Positions 24,458-36,618 are shown, counted from the stretch's first letter. The stretch is DNA of 64,000 nt from Penicillium oxalicum (GCF_001723175.1 NC_064656.1:2294001-2358000); one strand, 5' to 3'. Notes: generated from the sequence alone by a model not told the origin. Made by a program: numbers and translations.

Positions 24458-25085
24458 ATGAAGTTCTCTCTCGCTGCCGTTGCTGGTTTCGCCAGCGCCG
24501 CTCTCGCTGCCAGCCTCCCCGAGGCTTTCACTCTTGTCGCCGATGGCGGTGAAACCGTCGTCACTGATGGCCGTACGTCCTCCATTTAATGATGAAAAGG
24601 AAAAATAAAAAATACTAATCCAAAATCCCGTCTACAGAGAACCTCTTCGTCGGCAGCGACGCCAACGCCAACGAAGTTCTCGTCCGTAAGTTTTCCCCTT
24701 TTCCCTTTCACTCCCCCCCTCAAAATACCCACCCAACTAACATGACCTCTCTCTCTCCCCAGTCCGCGGCAACGCCGAGAACACCATGTTGTCCTTCACT
24801 TCCAAGAACTCCACCCCAACCGGCTTCCAGAACCTCTGGGTTGTCGAGAACGACGTCCTCCCCGTTGGTCTGACCCTGCCCCACTCCGCTGCCTACCCCG
24901 AGGGAGCCAGTGAGACTGGATTCGGCGTCAACGACGACGGCCTGCTCACCCACAACGGCGAGGCTTACTTTGCCGTCGACGGATACGCCAGCGGTGACAA
25001 GCCTCTCAAGGTTTACTGGTATGGTCGTCACAGCTCGACCTACAAGGGTCTGAGCCTTACCGTCAAGGAGTGCAAGGACTGCTAA
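24458..25085 (+). CDS. Small secreted protein of unknown function
   Basis: This is a 161-residue protein in three exons: 24458-24572, 24638-24685 and 24763-25085. The introns are GTACGT...CTACAG and GTAAGT...CCCCAG, both phase 1. The first 18 residues (MKFSLAAVAGFASAALAA) are a signal peptide. The mature part starts SLPEAFTLVADGGETVVTDG, contains PVGLTLPHSAAYPEGASETG and GLLTHNGEAYFAVDGY, and ends VKECKDC. It is compact, with only two cysteines, both at the extreme C-terminus, and no GPI-type tail. It resembles a family of small secreted or wall-associated proteins common in Aspergillus and Penicillium whose function I do not know. Third positions strongly favour C (ctc, gtc, gcc), with a strong TATA and A-rich start context, suggesting high expression. 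The neighbouring flavohaemoglobin is convergent and has no evident link. Confidence 0.88.
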
Positions 25086-25242
25086 ATGCGGTTTCGAGCT
25101 GAAAAGGGGTTGAATGATGCATAATTTGATGGGGGTTGTGTCCATCTGAAGGTGGGAGCTGTGCTTTACACCGTGTATATAAATAGCTTATCTATTGTGT
25201 TGTGATCATCCGTCCCTACACGTAGTGATAGGAATCCCTCTT

Positions 25243-25273
<31 letters not shown>

Positions 25274-25791
25274 TTTTTGAGATTGTGAAGTGATTAGTTA
25301 TTATTCTGGTATATGGTTTTTTTCTGTATGACGGTTTCAACCACGAGTCAGTAATTCATTATTATCTACGAGGACGTTATGAATCTCCGCAGTTGATATT
25401 GATATCTGTTTGAGTATACCTACGGCGGAGTTGTTCTACGAGTTTATACCTGAAAGTCATGTTTTCGAATAACAGAACCATGTGCCAGGGCGTCGTGGAC
25501 ATCATCCTCTAAATTTTGGCTTTAGGCAGCACGCTGGTGACATCTGACATGGTAAGCACCACACTGTCTGAAAAACAACCATGGTCATTAAAAAAAATGA
25601 CCAGTCAGATCTATTAGTCTTCGTTGTGATGTATCGAGTAACGACATTTGACAGTGCCGGAATGAAAATGCCAGAATAAGTAGAGGAGATTGTATCACCC
25701 AAACGCCAGAAACATGAACTTGTTATTTCACCAAACAAAAAAGCCACCCATCAGTGCTAAAACCGCTTGCGGAATCAACAACCGACATTGC
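25086..25791. other. Intergenic region between convergent genes
   Basis: Holds the 3' ends of the secreted-protein gene and the flavohaemoglobin gene plus the C25 tract. No coding frame of interest. Confidence 0.6.
25243..25267. repeat. Poly-C tract (C25)
   Basis: Twenty-five consecutive C residues about 160 nt downstream of the stop codon of the secreted-protein gene, probably near or beyond its 3' end. Exact length is uncertain for technical reasons. Confidence 0.85.
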
Positions 25792-27054
25792 TCAAGCCAC
25801 ACCACCCGTGCCGAAGAGCTCCATCTTGATGCGATCTGAACTGACTCCCTTCTCTATCAATGCGGCCTGCACGCCAGTCATGAAGGAGTCTGGGCCGCAC
25901 ACGTAATACTCCGTAGAAGGAATATCCGTGAACAAAGCCTTCTCCGCATCCAGTTTATTCAAGTCGACCCGGCCCCTGTAGTCATAATCCACACCTTCCT
26001 TTTCGGTCTCGTCCGGGTGGCTGGTGAAAAGGGTGACCTGGAATTCGGGATGTTTCTGCTTCAGCGCAGTGAGCTGGTCTCGGAACGCACGAACGGCAGA
26101 AGAGCGAGCGCCATGGATGAAATGCAATTTTCGTTCCGCGGAGGCGGGCTTGGACATCAACGTGTTTAGGATGGAGGTCATGGGGGTCAGGCCAACGCCG
26201 GCAGAGATGAGGACTATCGGGGCAGACGGCTCTGCGGCTGTGGCGGACAAGAAGAAATCTCCACAGGGATGAGAAACCTCAACGATGTCTCCCTTGTTGT
26301 ATCGGTCGTGCAAAAGATTCGACACGTAGCCCGGGTGGGAGGCCGCTGCGGTTCCAGTCGCGGGGAGCCCCTTCTCCTTTTTGACGCTGATGCGGTAGTA
26401 TTCTTGGTTGGGCTTGTCGCTGAGCGAGTACTGACGAGGCTGTAAGCAATGCAGTTCCGGGACGTTGATTCGCAGTGACAGATATTGTCCAGGCTGAAAG
26501 GACGGCAAAGGCTTGCCGTCGACGGGTGCAAGGTAGAATGAGGTGATCTCTTCCGACTCTTGAACTTTGTCGACAATCTTGAACTCGCGCCAGGTCGTCC
26601 AGCCATTGCTCTGGTCGTAAATTTGCCTCTCGCGGCCGATCATGATGTCGGCGAGCTGCCAGTAGGCAACTGCCCATGCATCCTTGATTTCAGGAGAGAA
26701 GGCATCGCCGAGCACCTCGCCCATTGCCTCTAGAAGAAACTTGCCGACAATCTGATATTGTTCCGGCTGGATGCAGAGTGAAGCGTGCTTGTTGCAGATG
26801 AGTTCCACGGCGGGACCTAGGGCGCTCAATTTGTCGATATTTGCTGCGTAAGCAAAGAGCGCACCAGCCAAGGAACGGGGCTGGTGTCCATTTCGCTGGT
26901 TAGGTATGTTGAAGACATTGTTCAGCTCCGGGTGGGCCTGGAGCATGTTCTCGTAGAACACTTTCGTAATAGTGTTACCGTGTGCGACCAACACAGGCAC
27001 GGTGGCCTTGATGACCTCGATTTGCTCGGGATTTAAAGTGGCGACAGAACCCAT
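25792..27054 (-). CDS. fhbA: Flavohaemoglobin, nitric oxide dioxygenase
   Basis: Single-exon gene for a 420-residue enzyme that turns NO, O2 and NAD(P)H into nitrate, protecting against nitrosative stress and NO made during nitrate assimilation. The globin domain (about 1-150) has the B10 tyrosine (Tyr34), E7 glutamine (Gln58) and proximal haem histidine (His90), in the same register as E. coli Hmp Tyr29/Gln53/His85. The FAD-binding domain has RQYS (207-210); the NAD-binding part has SAGVGLTPM (284-292), CGP (386-388) and ELFG near the end. Length is normal for the family, nothing is missing, and there is no mitochondrial presequence, so it is probably cytosolic. A NirA-type palindrome about 380 bp upstream fits the nitrate-induced fhbA class. 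Moulds often have a second paralogue, so the letter in the symbol is less certain than the function. Confidence 0.95.
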   Translation of the reverse strand: MGSVATLNPEQIEVIKATVPVLVAHGNTITKVFYENMLQAHPELNNVFNIPNQRNGHQPRSLAGALFAYAANIDKLSALGPAVELICNKHASLCIQPEQYQIVGKFLLEAMGEVLGDAFSPEIKDAWAVAYWQLADIMIGRERQIYDQSNGWTTWREFKIVDKVQESEEITSFYLAPVDGKPLPSFQPGQYLSLRINVPELHCLQPRQYSLSDKPNQEYYRISVKKEKGLPATGTAAASHPGYVSNLLHDRYNKGDIVEVSHPCGDFFLSATAAEPSAPIVLISAGVGLTPMTSILNTLMSKPASAERKLHFIHGARSSAVRAFRDQLTALKQKHPEFQVTLFTSHPDETEKEGVDYDYRGRVDLNKLDAEKALFTDIPSTEYYVCGPDSFMTGVQAALIEKGVSSDRIKMELFGTGGVA

Positions 27055-27431
27055 GATGATTGAAGATCACGTAGAAATTGTCGCTCAGTGTGGGTTGACT
27101 TCGCAAAGAAGGAAAGAAGCTGTGGCGTTGACTTGCTTATTTGCAGGAGACGGTTAAGTATAGATTGAAGAAAAAGTGCTCTCTCTCCGACAGGTGGGCA
27201 ACACTCGTCTATTTATTTACGTTGTGCACGAGGTTACTGGCGGGCTCTCGTGGAGCCATATCCTCTTTTTCGTTCCAACAAGCAGAGTTTAGACCGCGAT
27301 CGCCCCATCCTCGTGTCCGACAATCATCCAGAAACTTGTGGAAGCGAGCATTAGGGTTCAGGTACAGGGGCCGCGAAAAGCGGTCATTGTCGGTATGGTC
27401 AGGCACGGTTTGTTCCGAGGCGACTCAACAT

Positions 27432-27441
27432 CTCCGCGGAG
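27432..27441. promoter_or_regulatory. NirA-type binding site, perfect palindrome
   Basis: CTCCGCGGAG matches the published NirA consensus CTCCGHGG on both strands and lies 378 bp upstream of the flavohaemoglobin start. The sequence is seen directly; the assignment to the nitrate regulator is inference from the consensus and the known NirA control of fhbA in A. nidulans. Confidence 0.5.
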
Positions 27442-29412
27442 GGTTGAAACCGAGAAGCGTGTTGCAGTTTGACGGTTTCGACGGTGGTTTATGGTTCGAT
27501 GGCTTGCTCATCCGGACGGGAGATTTCTCGGCGCCGGGTCACTCGTCACATGATCTGATGACCGACGGGTATTGCGGCTTCTCGGAAGCCATGAATCACA
27601 CCAAGAAGAATGGTCTGCATCACAGAATCATGTTCAAAGGGCATGCAAAAGATCACTTCAGACCGTGAAATCTACTCCAATGGTTTGTCACGATGTTCCT
27701 GACCTAGATATTCCCATAGGTACGATGTCACCCTCATCAGATTCGCCTCAGGGCCACCTCCGATTGATGGGGCACATTTGAGTTTGTGCAGCTGCCGTCT
27801 GCTCGGTGTTTGTGAACCGCCAAAATTTGCAGTCGGCAAACACTGGACATTGGAGCTCTAGACAGGAACTAACCATCTTCAAGGAAGGAGAATCCACGAA
27901 ACCAATAACCATTTGATGCACATTTGCATTTCTCATCGTCCATCAGCATGTGAAAAGCCCAAATCCACAATTCGGGCTTGAAGTAGTGTGGCTTAGTGGC
28001 CCTCACTCGACATCATCTCTGATGGCAGCCTTGGTCTTCAGGCCATCAATGTGTCATCGACAGAAACCCTCCAGAGCAACCCATTCCCGAAGGAGATTAG
28101 TTTCCGTGCTTGTCAGTTCTGACGTGGACCCGTCATGGCCGGGTGCAGGTTGCCGAGCCTTCACTGGCTCACTGCAAACTTTTGACTGTCTTTGCAGTGC
28201 CAGTCATCCCTAACTGGCCGTCGCCATTTTTGGCGGAGATCGCGATGACAGATGAGGAAGAATAGATTTGGCTTAGATCAGGCTTGTCTATGAGGGTGTT
28301 TCTTTTTCTCGGGCGGGAGCACTGCCTAGAACGAGATGGATATTGTTCAAAACCCAAGCAGGACGCCTAGGGCTCAAGAAGTCGCGCAGAGGAAATGCGA
28401 TCCGTACAAACCCAAAGGAAACGCCCATATTCTGAGTCAATCGCTCAGCTAGTGATGTTTCGGGGTATTGCTCCGGTTGATCCTGGTCAGCCGAGGTGTT
28501 GATTGAGAAGCGCCTACTCAGCAGCTTCACCCAAAACATCCGTGTCAAGTGATGTGCAAATCGAACAGGACGTTCAAGAGAGCATATCATGAGAAGGTTT
28601 GCGTAGGTCTGTCATCGATAGGGAATATGAATTGCGTGGGCACCTCGCTACATGGTCGATCGAGTTCTCAAGCCTGCCCAGAAGATCCGATTCCAGTCTG
28701 TACTACCGAGGCTGACGCATGGCTCTAAGATTAGCTAAATTCCTTTGAGCCCAAAAATGATTCTGCTGAATGGTGTTTGTATTCGCGGCGTATTGCTGTA
28801 TCTCTCAGCTCACGAACTCGAAAGTGCTATAATTGTTACATTTCATGTGGATTCAAGTTGTCCTCAATGACATGTCGACTCGAAGCTGTAAGTTTGACGA
28901 GAGAGGAGAACTTTATGAATTCCACCAATCGATGCGAAAGACATCCAAGATGTTTCACTTGTCGTCGTTCGGCGAATTGTCCCCAATGTGGTCAATGATC
29001 GGGAGTACCACGAAACGATTCGTGGTTAGGGTCCAGACTCACCGTTGGTTCTACATAATCGAGCTGGCCCACCAATCTCCGCCTCGAAGATAGTTCCCGA
29101 GGACATGGCACCTCTCTTGGTGTTGACCTCACTACTATTCTTTTTTTGCTTTCTTATGCTTACAACTCACTTGGAAATTAATATCGGCGTGTCCTAGTAG
29201 TGAGCTGCCTACCATTTCACTCGTCAGCTCGAAGCAGCATGATCTCCGATCTTCATCCAGATGGAGATCCTCGATTAGCTCCACATCTCGTGCAATCTAT
29301 GTCTTGGAATCGCCCTTTCTGAACGATCCAAGACTGGAGGCGAATGAGTAGTGACGTCTATCTCTGTAAGATGCCTCCCGAGGTGGCTCTGGGGAAGGAC
29401 CGGAGTTGTGAC

Positions 29413-29419
29413 TATAAAG
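29413..29419 (+). promoter_or_regulatory. TATA box of the aquaporin gene
   Basis: TATAAAG 140 nt before the ATG at 29553, in the context GACTATAAAGGG. Confidence 0.6.
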
Positions 29420-29552
29420 GGCTCATTTCAGGCTGACTTTGGGATCCAGGAAGTCGCGCAAGATCATTCCGAGAAGATCGTTCATATAGATACTGTTACG
29501 CGATCTTGACGCGGGCCATTGAGCTACAAACTTCGACCACTTCATCTCCAAT

Positions 29553-30680
29553 ATGGTTAATTTCTACAAGCGATATGCCTCTGATGCATCTACCATAGGA
29601 GCACCCAGTCATGGGAGTCATGGGGGTAGCCGGCGCACACAGCTGCCCATGCTGGCGATCCCTGACCGAAACCGGTTCAATCTTCTTTGCATGCTTGGAG
29701 AGTTTATCGGAACATTTCTATTTCTTTTCTTTTCCTTTGCGGGTACCCAGATCTCCAACACTCCCGCGCCTGCTCCGGGATCAGATCCAAACACCTCCAA
29801 CTTGCTCTTTGCCTCGCTCTCGTTCGGGTTTGCCTTGACAGTGAACGTGTGGGCTTTCTTCCGTGTGACCGGTGGCCTGTTTAACCCTGCAGTATGTGAC
29901 GTGACTTGAGCTGTGGGTGTGGAATATCGTATGCTGACTGGTCGTTAGGTGACCCTCGCTCTTTGCCTCGTGGGTGGTCTACCGATAACACGAGGATTGA
30001 TGGTCATCCCTGCGCAGCTGCTCGGTGGTATCGCCGCTGCTGGGGTTGTCAGTGCTCTCTTTCCTGGCCCTCTTACCGTCGCGACACGTCTGGGTGGTGG
30101 TGCCTCTATCTCGCAAGGCTTGTTCATTGAAATGTTCTTGACCGCACAGCTTGTGTTTGTCATTGCGATGCTGGCAGTTGTCAAGCACAAGTCGACATAC
30201 CTGGCCCCTATTGGCATTGGTCTGACCTTCTTTGTCTGCGAAATGGTTGGTAGGTAGACCCCGCTGGATTCCTCTTTGCCACTGCCTTCTAATCCAACTT
30301 GGCTTCTGTTAGGTATCTACTACACCGGTGGCTCTCTGAACCCTGCCCGGTCCCTCGGACCCGACGTGATCAATCGTAGCTTCCCTGGATACCACTGGAT
30401 TTATTGGGTTGGACCGTTATTGGGCTCCCTGCTCGCTTCAGGGTTCTTCGCTTTGCTCAAGATGGTCCGCTTTGAGAACATCAACCCTGGCCAGGACTTC
30501 AATGAGTGGGAGAAAATGGCCCACGCAGATCTCACCAATTGGAACCCGAACAGGTCCATGAGTGATCCGATCCACAACGGGCATGAGTTCTACGGCCCTG
30601 GAGGTCAAGGTCAGAATGGTGAGACAAACATCCAGGCTCCCGGGGCGGCTGCTGCTCCTCCATCAGATAATCACGTCTAA
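29553..30680 (+). CDS. Aquaporin (MIP family, orthodox type)
   Basis: This is a 335-residue water channel in three exons: 29553-29891, 29949-30249 and 30313-30680. The introns are GTATGT...TTAG (phase 0) and GTAGGT...TTAG (phase 1). Both pore motifs are intact: GGLFNPA ending at residue 113, with the first intron directly after this Ala codon, and GGSLNPARS at about 219-227. Six membrane helices surround them. The N-terminus (about 45 residues) and C-terminus (about 65 residues, Gly/Pro/Asn-rich) are polar and cytosolic. The Arg after the second NPA and the lack of the long extra loop of aquaglyceroporins favour a strict water (Aqy-like) channel, but glycerol transport is not excluded from sequence alone. 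The start is supported by the TATA box and by frame. Confidence 0.93.
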
Positions 30681-33284
30681 AGGCACGTGAATTATCCGCC
30701 TGGTCTGCGGTGCCCTCGCATTTGAGAGTTGGAATGCCGTGGGCCCGCCCAGGGAATCGCAGTGTCTCACCTGTTGATTTCCAGAACTGTCAAGCATGAG
30801 ACACAACGACAAATCTCCCCATTCACAAATTAGCCGGTGGTATCATTCTTGCATAGTACACCTCAGGAGAGTCGTGATTAAATTTGCCAGAAATGGCTTG
30901 TTTCGCTTCTTCCCTTATTTTGTTGGAGCGCAATCATGTACACAGTGGGTCTGTGATCTCGCAGTCATTTTTCTCACACTCTCTGACTGGAGTGATAAAA
31001 ATTCAATAGCAATTACGTCCATTTTTCTTTCCACATTTGCACTTTGGGCACTCGATTCACCCCGAGGGTTCTTAGCCTCTAACAAGCGCGGGGAACTCAA
31101 TCTATTGCAGTAACCGAGATCAACTCCATCTCTAATATGGGATTTGCTCAGATGGTCGTCGTATTTGTCCCGTAACACTTTTGCGGTACTAGCTCTTGGC
31201 CAGAGCGTCACAAGTACCTAAAATTCCACGGATACAATCCAACTCCGCTATTACGGGGGATTCAGTATGCGATTCTCTCTTGCAGGGATTTATTTCCGAA
31301 GAGAAAAAAAATACCCAAGTATTTTTTTCACGCCATAAGGACATGCAATTTTACATGCACGTCACGACACGTCTACTCGAGGAAATTTCCATCCACGAAT
31401 CATATTGTATCCTTCACTACGATTGGATATACCCGCACTGATCCAGCAAAGAATGGTCAAATCATGAGCGGAAGCGACGCGATTTGACATGTGTCAGATG
31501 GACCCGCCATAGATCGCCATTTTTTTGCTTGAATTCAGAGTTGGTGCCACGGCACCTGGATAAAACAGTAGAAAAACAGAACAAAGGCTGGGATGATTAA
31601 AGTTTAGTCGTTGACGTGTGATTTTGAATGCGGCGAGTACCCACTCTTTTTTTTTTCTTATCGAGACGAGAAATGGACGGAAGGGGGAGGTCGCGCAATA
31701 GGGGTGAATAGGGGTGGCCAATTTTTCCTTCAGGGTTGCACAGGGATTCGAGCAGTAAAAGAAATTTCTTGGATAAGGTGTTCAAGTGCAATGATCATCG
31801 ATTATCTTCACATAGTTCACATATTATCATTTATACAGTAGTATCTGATGTGGCGGTACTGCAGGTCCGGTAGCGATGGTGACACAGCATGCGGGCGAAA
31901 ACCTTATCGTATCGCGGGCCGATTATCGAGATGCGGGATGGCGGGTTCCCTCTCAGCGCGAGAATGCGAGATTTTAAAAACTTTATCAGGTAATATTAAT
32001 TAACTGAGAAGCTACGACTACAAACTCTATAGGCACACTACTGCTCACGGGGAGACCGAATTTCAGACCTTTTCCAGGCCCTCCAGCCCTCCATTTTGTC
32101 GGGAAAAAGTTTCCACCTTGGTCTATTGGTGCTTTGCGGAGATTGCAGATCCTGTCTCTATATCTGATTGATTCTGTCACGGCGTCATGACGAGCAAACT
32201 ACAACTGGAGACTACTTAAGGGGTTGAATTTTTATTCCATTCAGTCCTGTACTTAGCATTGAGCTCGTAGAAGTCTTGATAGCCGGCAAAGCACTTCGGC
32301 AAGTGGGCATTTGCTGAGGATTTCAGCACAGCCCTTTGAATACAATTTTCATCTACTCGGTCAATCACTTGGAGCAGGTTAGGTCTCCAAGACATAGGCA
32401 ATAGCTCCGCCTGGTCACCCCTTCTTCACATCCTTACCGGCTATATTTGCCCACACGCTCATGGAACTCTCATGTGCTGCGCGATGGTCTAGTTTTTCTC
32501 TCTAGATTTTGTCGGATCTTGATCCCTGATAGCGACTAGGTTTTATTTGGTCGATACCTAACCCCCCTGCCTGAAGGTATAGCAATTCCTGAGATAATAG
32601 ATAGTAACTCTCAGTATGTTTGAGATGGATAAGTGGCACTTCTTGCCATCATTTATTTATTTCTCTAAGTGAGTCTCCAGGTCAGGAATGCACCGTCTAG
32701 AAAGAAAAATCAAAAGCATCCATTTGCTTGGATGATCCATCTCGACGCAAAGGCTGGTTAATAGGCGCTGGAAAGAATGAGATATATCTAGAGGGAACTT
32801 CCAGGGTACCCTATCTAGATCCATGTCACCTGACGCAGCTTGTGTTGTTGTTGAAGAGGGCCGTCCTTACGCAGTCGCCGAATCCCGAAGGGTTTGGTGG
32901 ACGGTAGATAGAGCAAAGTTCTGGCTATACTGTGGAGATGGTGAGTACTTACTGAGATCTATATACTTTGTAGTTGTGCTGATGTTGTCTAGAGACTCTT
33001 CGTGAACCTTGCAGTTCGGATAACTTCCCAATCACAAGAAACCACCGCGCTGGTATTGCGGCTCGGGACAAAGGGACCAATGGTGGGCTTGGCGTGACGT
33101 CAGTTCCCCACAATTTCCCCTCGTTGAGGACTGCGGGAGTTGCAGTCCAGACTCGGTAGCCAAAAGTAGACTGGGGGAAAGTCAGCAACGACATTAGCCG
33201 ATCCGAAATTCAGGAGGCTCTCTCTCCCAAGGCTCGAAGACCTGACACGGATCTGGCCTCAGATCCAAGGTTCACGTGCCCACT
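30681..33284. other. Intergenic region, no gene seen
   Basis: No frame above about 105 codons and none with motifs. AT-rich patches occur at about 31270-31340 and 31960-32020. The right end is the promoter of the DUF3292 gene; no clear TATA box was picked out. Confidence 0.5.
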
Positions 33285-35449
33285 ATGAGCCACGAAGGTG
33301 ATACGGGAGAACTGGACAACGAGAGTCACGATCTCCGTCTTGCACCGTTCAGCAACACTCGGAGCTCGACCGATTCTGGAAGCTCACGAGCCAAACCCAG
33401 TGTGCAATGGAAGCCGGCTTCTCGCACGGTCGACGAGACACTGGCTGAAGGCCTCTCCAATGAAGATCTTTGGCTGTTGATCCGGCGATTCAACAAAGTA
33501 AGCTTACGCAAGGGCCGCTCTCCGTGGCCAGCAGCGGAATTGACATGTGATTGTTTTTAGCAAATCTACCATGTGAAAGCTATCAATGATGCGGCCAGTC
33601 GCGACCTGGACTTGAATCGCGTGGAAGATGAGCAATTCCCCCCGGAGAAAATGCGCATGACCATTGAGCGATTCTACACGTCTGTGGTGGTGGGTGTCGC
33701 AGAGTTCTGCCGACAAGTAACACGCTTGCGATCATGGCGCGAGCCGGGACGGACAACTGTCTTTGCAATGGTAAGCTCTCCTTTTGAGGAGGTGTTTCCG
33801 ATGCCTGTCGGAACTGACAGCTCTAGGTGTACCTTCTTTCTTGGCATTTCAACGTATTAGTGCCCACCTCGGTCGGATTGCTGATGGCTTTGATCATGTT
33901 TCCTCCCCTTCGCCCGCTCCTGTTCCCCAGCCGTCCGATATCGACAGATCCGAAACGAACCAATGGACAAGCCGGACAGTCTGCATCTCATGACAGCATT
34001 ACCGGTGCCCCCGAGATACACAAAGGCGAAGCGGCCGAGCAAGAAGCCAAAAACATGATTGAAAGCGTGGCAAATATCGCACTTGAGACGGCAGCGGGCA
34101 AGTATGGTCAGACAGTACATGATGATGCAGAAGAAGTACCGCCTTCATCTCCCTCGCACAGTGCTACAGACCCGTCGACGAATCCAGCAGACGCTGGGCT
34201 GGAAGGTGCTGCGGAAGACAAGACGAAGAAGCCGATCAAGGTCAAAGTATCGCGAGGGACGGATATTTGCATGCGTGTGATTAGCGATGTCACTGATATA
34301 TATGAACAATTTGCAAAGTCAGTTGTCACTCTGCGAAGCTTGGGTAATTCGATTGAGATTGTGCTAACAGAAATATCAGCCTGATGTCTCCTACTCCACC
34401 TTTCAATCTCGTTATACCTCGCTTGCGCCTCCTGGGTATACTAGGCTTCATTTTTGTTGTCTTTCCTTTTATATCCAATCGCCTGATCATCAAGTCTATC
34501 GGGTTCAGCTTGGGCGTCGCTTTCTTCGGCGATCCACTCTTTGCCTGGGGCATGGCGTTTTTGAACAAGACAGTTCCTGATTGGAAAGAGCGCTTGGATA
34601 TTCAAAAGTAAGACCCCATTGATCAGACAGATTGCGTCCTGGCTGACCGTGCCCCGTCTATGTAGAACGTTGCTAGAAGGCACTCCGACCAACGCTCAGC
34701 TTACTCTGACTTTACTCCGCATCGGAGAAATCAATTCTTCGCCCCTACCACCACCACCAAACTCCGGCACCGATGATCCAGAGTGGCCTATTCCACGTCG
34801 GAAGAAGTCGCTGGCCAAGCTTCTCACGGATGGAAGCGGCCTCGAATCCACCGAGTCTCTACAGACCATCGGCCCTGACGGTCTCTCTGCGCCCAACAAA
34901 CCCAAAAAGAAACTCTTTTCGCGGATCCTGAAATTTGTTCGACGCACCATTGCCACAGCCATCAAAGGACACATTGCCTTTGACCGGGCTCTGGCCATCG
35001 CTGGCTCGGCACATACGAAGAATTTAATCACCATGCTGCAAAGCAAGCCATTTTCTTCCAAGCCGTTCGGTCCTCTTAAATTCGATGCCAAATTTATGAA
35101 GAAGCGCGGTGCGGCGGTGATTGACTCGACCAAGGAACCACCGCTGTTGTACTTTACCACATATCAATCCGCCGGACTGGATGACCTCCGCATCGAAAGC
35201 CGCAAGAAGGGCTCGGTGCTCTTCCAAATCCCCGTGACCGAAATCCAGGAATTGAAAAAGACCGAGGGTCTCGGCTGGAAGGGGAAATTGATTGTGGAAT
35301 TGACGGCTGGGAGTAAAGAGGCTGCGGACGGTCTGGTCATTGTCGGTAAGGAAGAAGGTCAATCGTTCCATCTTACCGGGATGAGGTCGAGGAATCAGCT
35401 TTTCAATCGGCTGGTGGCGATGGATGCGCAGTTTTGGCAAAGTTGTTGA
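33285..35449 (+). CDS. DUF3292-family membrane protein
   Basis: This is a 641-residue fungal-specific protein in five exons: 33285-33497, 33561-33770, 33827-34317, 34380-34607 and 34666-35449. Every junction keeps frame. The third donor (GTCAGT) is weaker, but its intron has a GCTAAC branch site. Family signs are NEDLWLLIRRFNKQIYHVKA near residue 62, the LRSWREPGRTT motif, and SHDSITGAPEIHKGEAAEQEA after the first membrane region. Hydrophobic stretches lie at about 142-170 and 315-360; the rest is polar, with a Pro/Ser-rich segment and a C-terminal globular part that may bind membranes or lipids. The molecular role is unknown. The start is the first ATG in frame (MSHEGDTGELDN); a GTG three codons earlier is not needed. 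Confidence 0.88.
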
Positions 35450-36084
35450 GTTTCATCCTTGTGTGTGTGTCGATAGTTTATTATACATAGTGTCTTTGTA
35501 CAAAGTCGTGCGTCTAAGAGCATGATGGTGCAAGGTTGTGACGGACGGAAATAAAAAGCCTTTTTCGAAGCTACTGCTGATCAAATGCCCAACCAAGCCC
35601 GGCGGCCAGAGTCACACAGATGGGCACTGCCCGAGAGCTGGTACCTCAAGAGCCAGATGCAGAGTTTTGCCCCAAGGCCTTGTCACTTCTCTCATGATCT
35701 GAGTGACCTTTTTCGAGTCCCCAATTGTTACATAGTACGTAGATACGAAATGATTACTAGACACCTTCGTCCGGCCCAAGTCACAATTACAGAAGAATCA
35801 ATGATAAAATATTGAGGTCATATTTCCAATCGTACTATTTACAATAAAGTAGAGCCCAAGCCTGTACCATCAATTAACTTTCACCCACGATACAACACAG
35901 GTCAAGCCATGATGCACAGACAAAAGGCAGATGACATTAACATAGAAGCCCCCGATTATTTCGCACGGATAACTTCAGTAGATGGGGACAATGCATTCGG
36001 ACAACACGTGATTATGCTTCACATTTCCTCCAGTCTGACTCTCACAGACAATTCCATTTTCCGGAAGGAAGGGGTGATGGCCAT
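35450..36084. other. Intergenic region between convergent genes
   Basis: 3' flanks of the DUF3292 gene and the GPI-type protein gene; no coding frame of interest. Confidence 0.6.
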
Positions 36085-36618
36085 TTACAGAGCAGCCATG
36101 AAGCCGAGCACACCAGCAACACCGACAACGGCGGCGTTCATGGCATCAGGGCGACCGGTAGCAGCACCGGAGCCGGTGGTGGAAGTACCGGAGGCGGTCA
36201 TGGAGGGAGTGCTGGTCATGGTGGAGCTCATGGTGGTGGTCTGGCCGTTGGCGTCGGTGGTGGTGATCTGGCTCACGTAGGTGGAAGCCTTGCTGGCGAG
36301 GCTGGACGCAGCGGAGGAGGCAGAGCCGGCGGCACCAGTGGCGGCGGTGGAAGCAGAGCTGATGATACCGGCAGCACCGGTGGAAGCAGCGGCGGCGGCA
36401 GTGGAAGCGTCGCTGACGGCGCCGGCGACACCGGTAGAAGCAGCGCCAACGGCGGAGGTGACAGCACCTGCGACGGCGGAGCCGGCGGTAGAAGCGACAC
36501 CGCTCACATCAGAGATGGCGTTGTCGATGGCATTGTTGTCGTTGTTGTTGTTGTCCTGAGGAAGAGCCACGGCGGCACCGGCGAGGAGGAGGAGGGAAGT
36601 GAAAGTGGTGAACTTCAT
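36085..36618 (-). CDS. Ala/Ser/Thr-rich GPI-anchored-type cell wall protein
   Basis: Single-exon gene for a 177-residue secreted protein. Residues 1-18 (MKFTTFTSLLLLAGAAVA) are a signal peptide, followed by LPQDNNNNDNN. The body is made of degenerate Ala/Ser/Thr/Gly/Val repeats. The C-terminus has a small-residue region (TTGSGAATG) and a final hydrophobic segment (NAAVVGVAGVLGFMAAL), the layout of a GPI attachment signal. It is probably a heavily O-mannosylated wall or surface protein with a structural role. No catalytic motif and no cysteines beyond chance. The repeats make homology naming unreliable, so no symbol is given. Confidence 0.85.
   Translation of the reverse strand: MKFTTFTSLLLLAGAAVALPQDNNNNDNNAIDNAISDVSGVASTAGSAVAGAVTSAVGAASTGVAGAVSDASTAAAAASTGAAGIISSASTAATGAAGSASSAASSLASKASTYVSQITTTDANGQTTTMSSTMTSTPSMTASGTSTTGSGAATGRPDAMNAAVVGVAGVLGFMAAL

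Larger units (their letters stand above)
27055..29552. other. Divergent promoter region, flavohaemoglobin and aquaporin
   Basis: 2.5 kb between two divergent genes. It holds the NirA-type palindrome at 27432 and the aquaporin TATA box at 29413. A plus-strand frame of 175 codons (27141-27668) overlaps the flavohaemoglobin leader and lacks any motif, so it is not called. Confidence 0.55.

Noticed and set aside
27141..27668. 175-codon plus-strand frame in the flavohaemoglobin upstream region
   Set aside because: It overlaps the leader and promoter of the divergent gene, lacks motifs, and contains the NirA-type palindrome.
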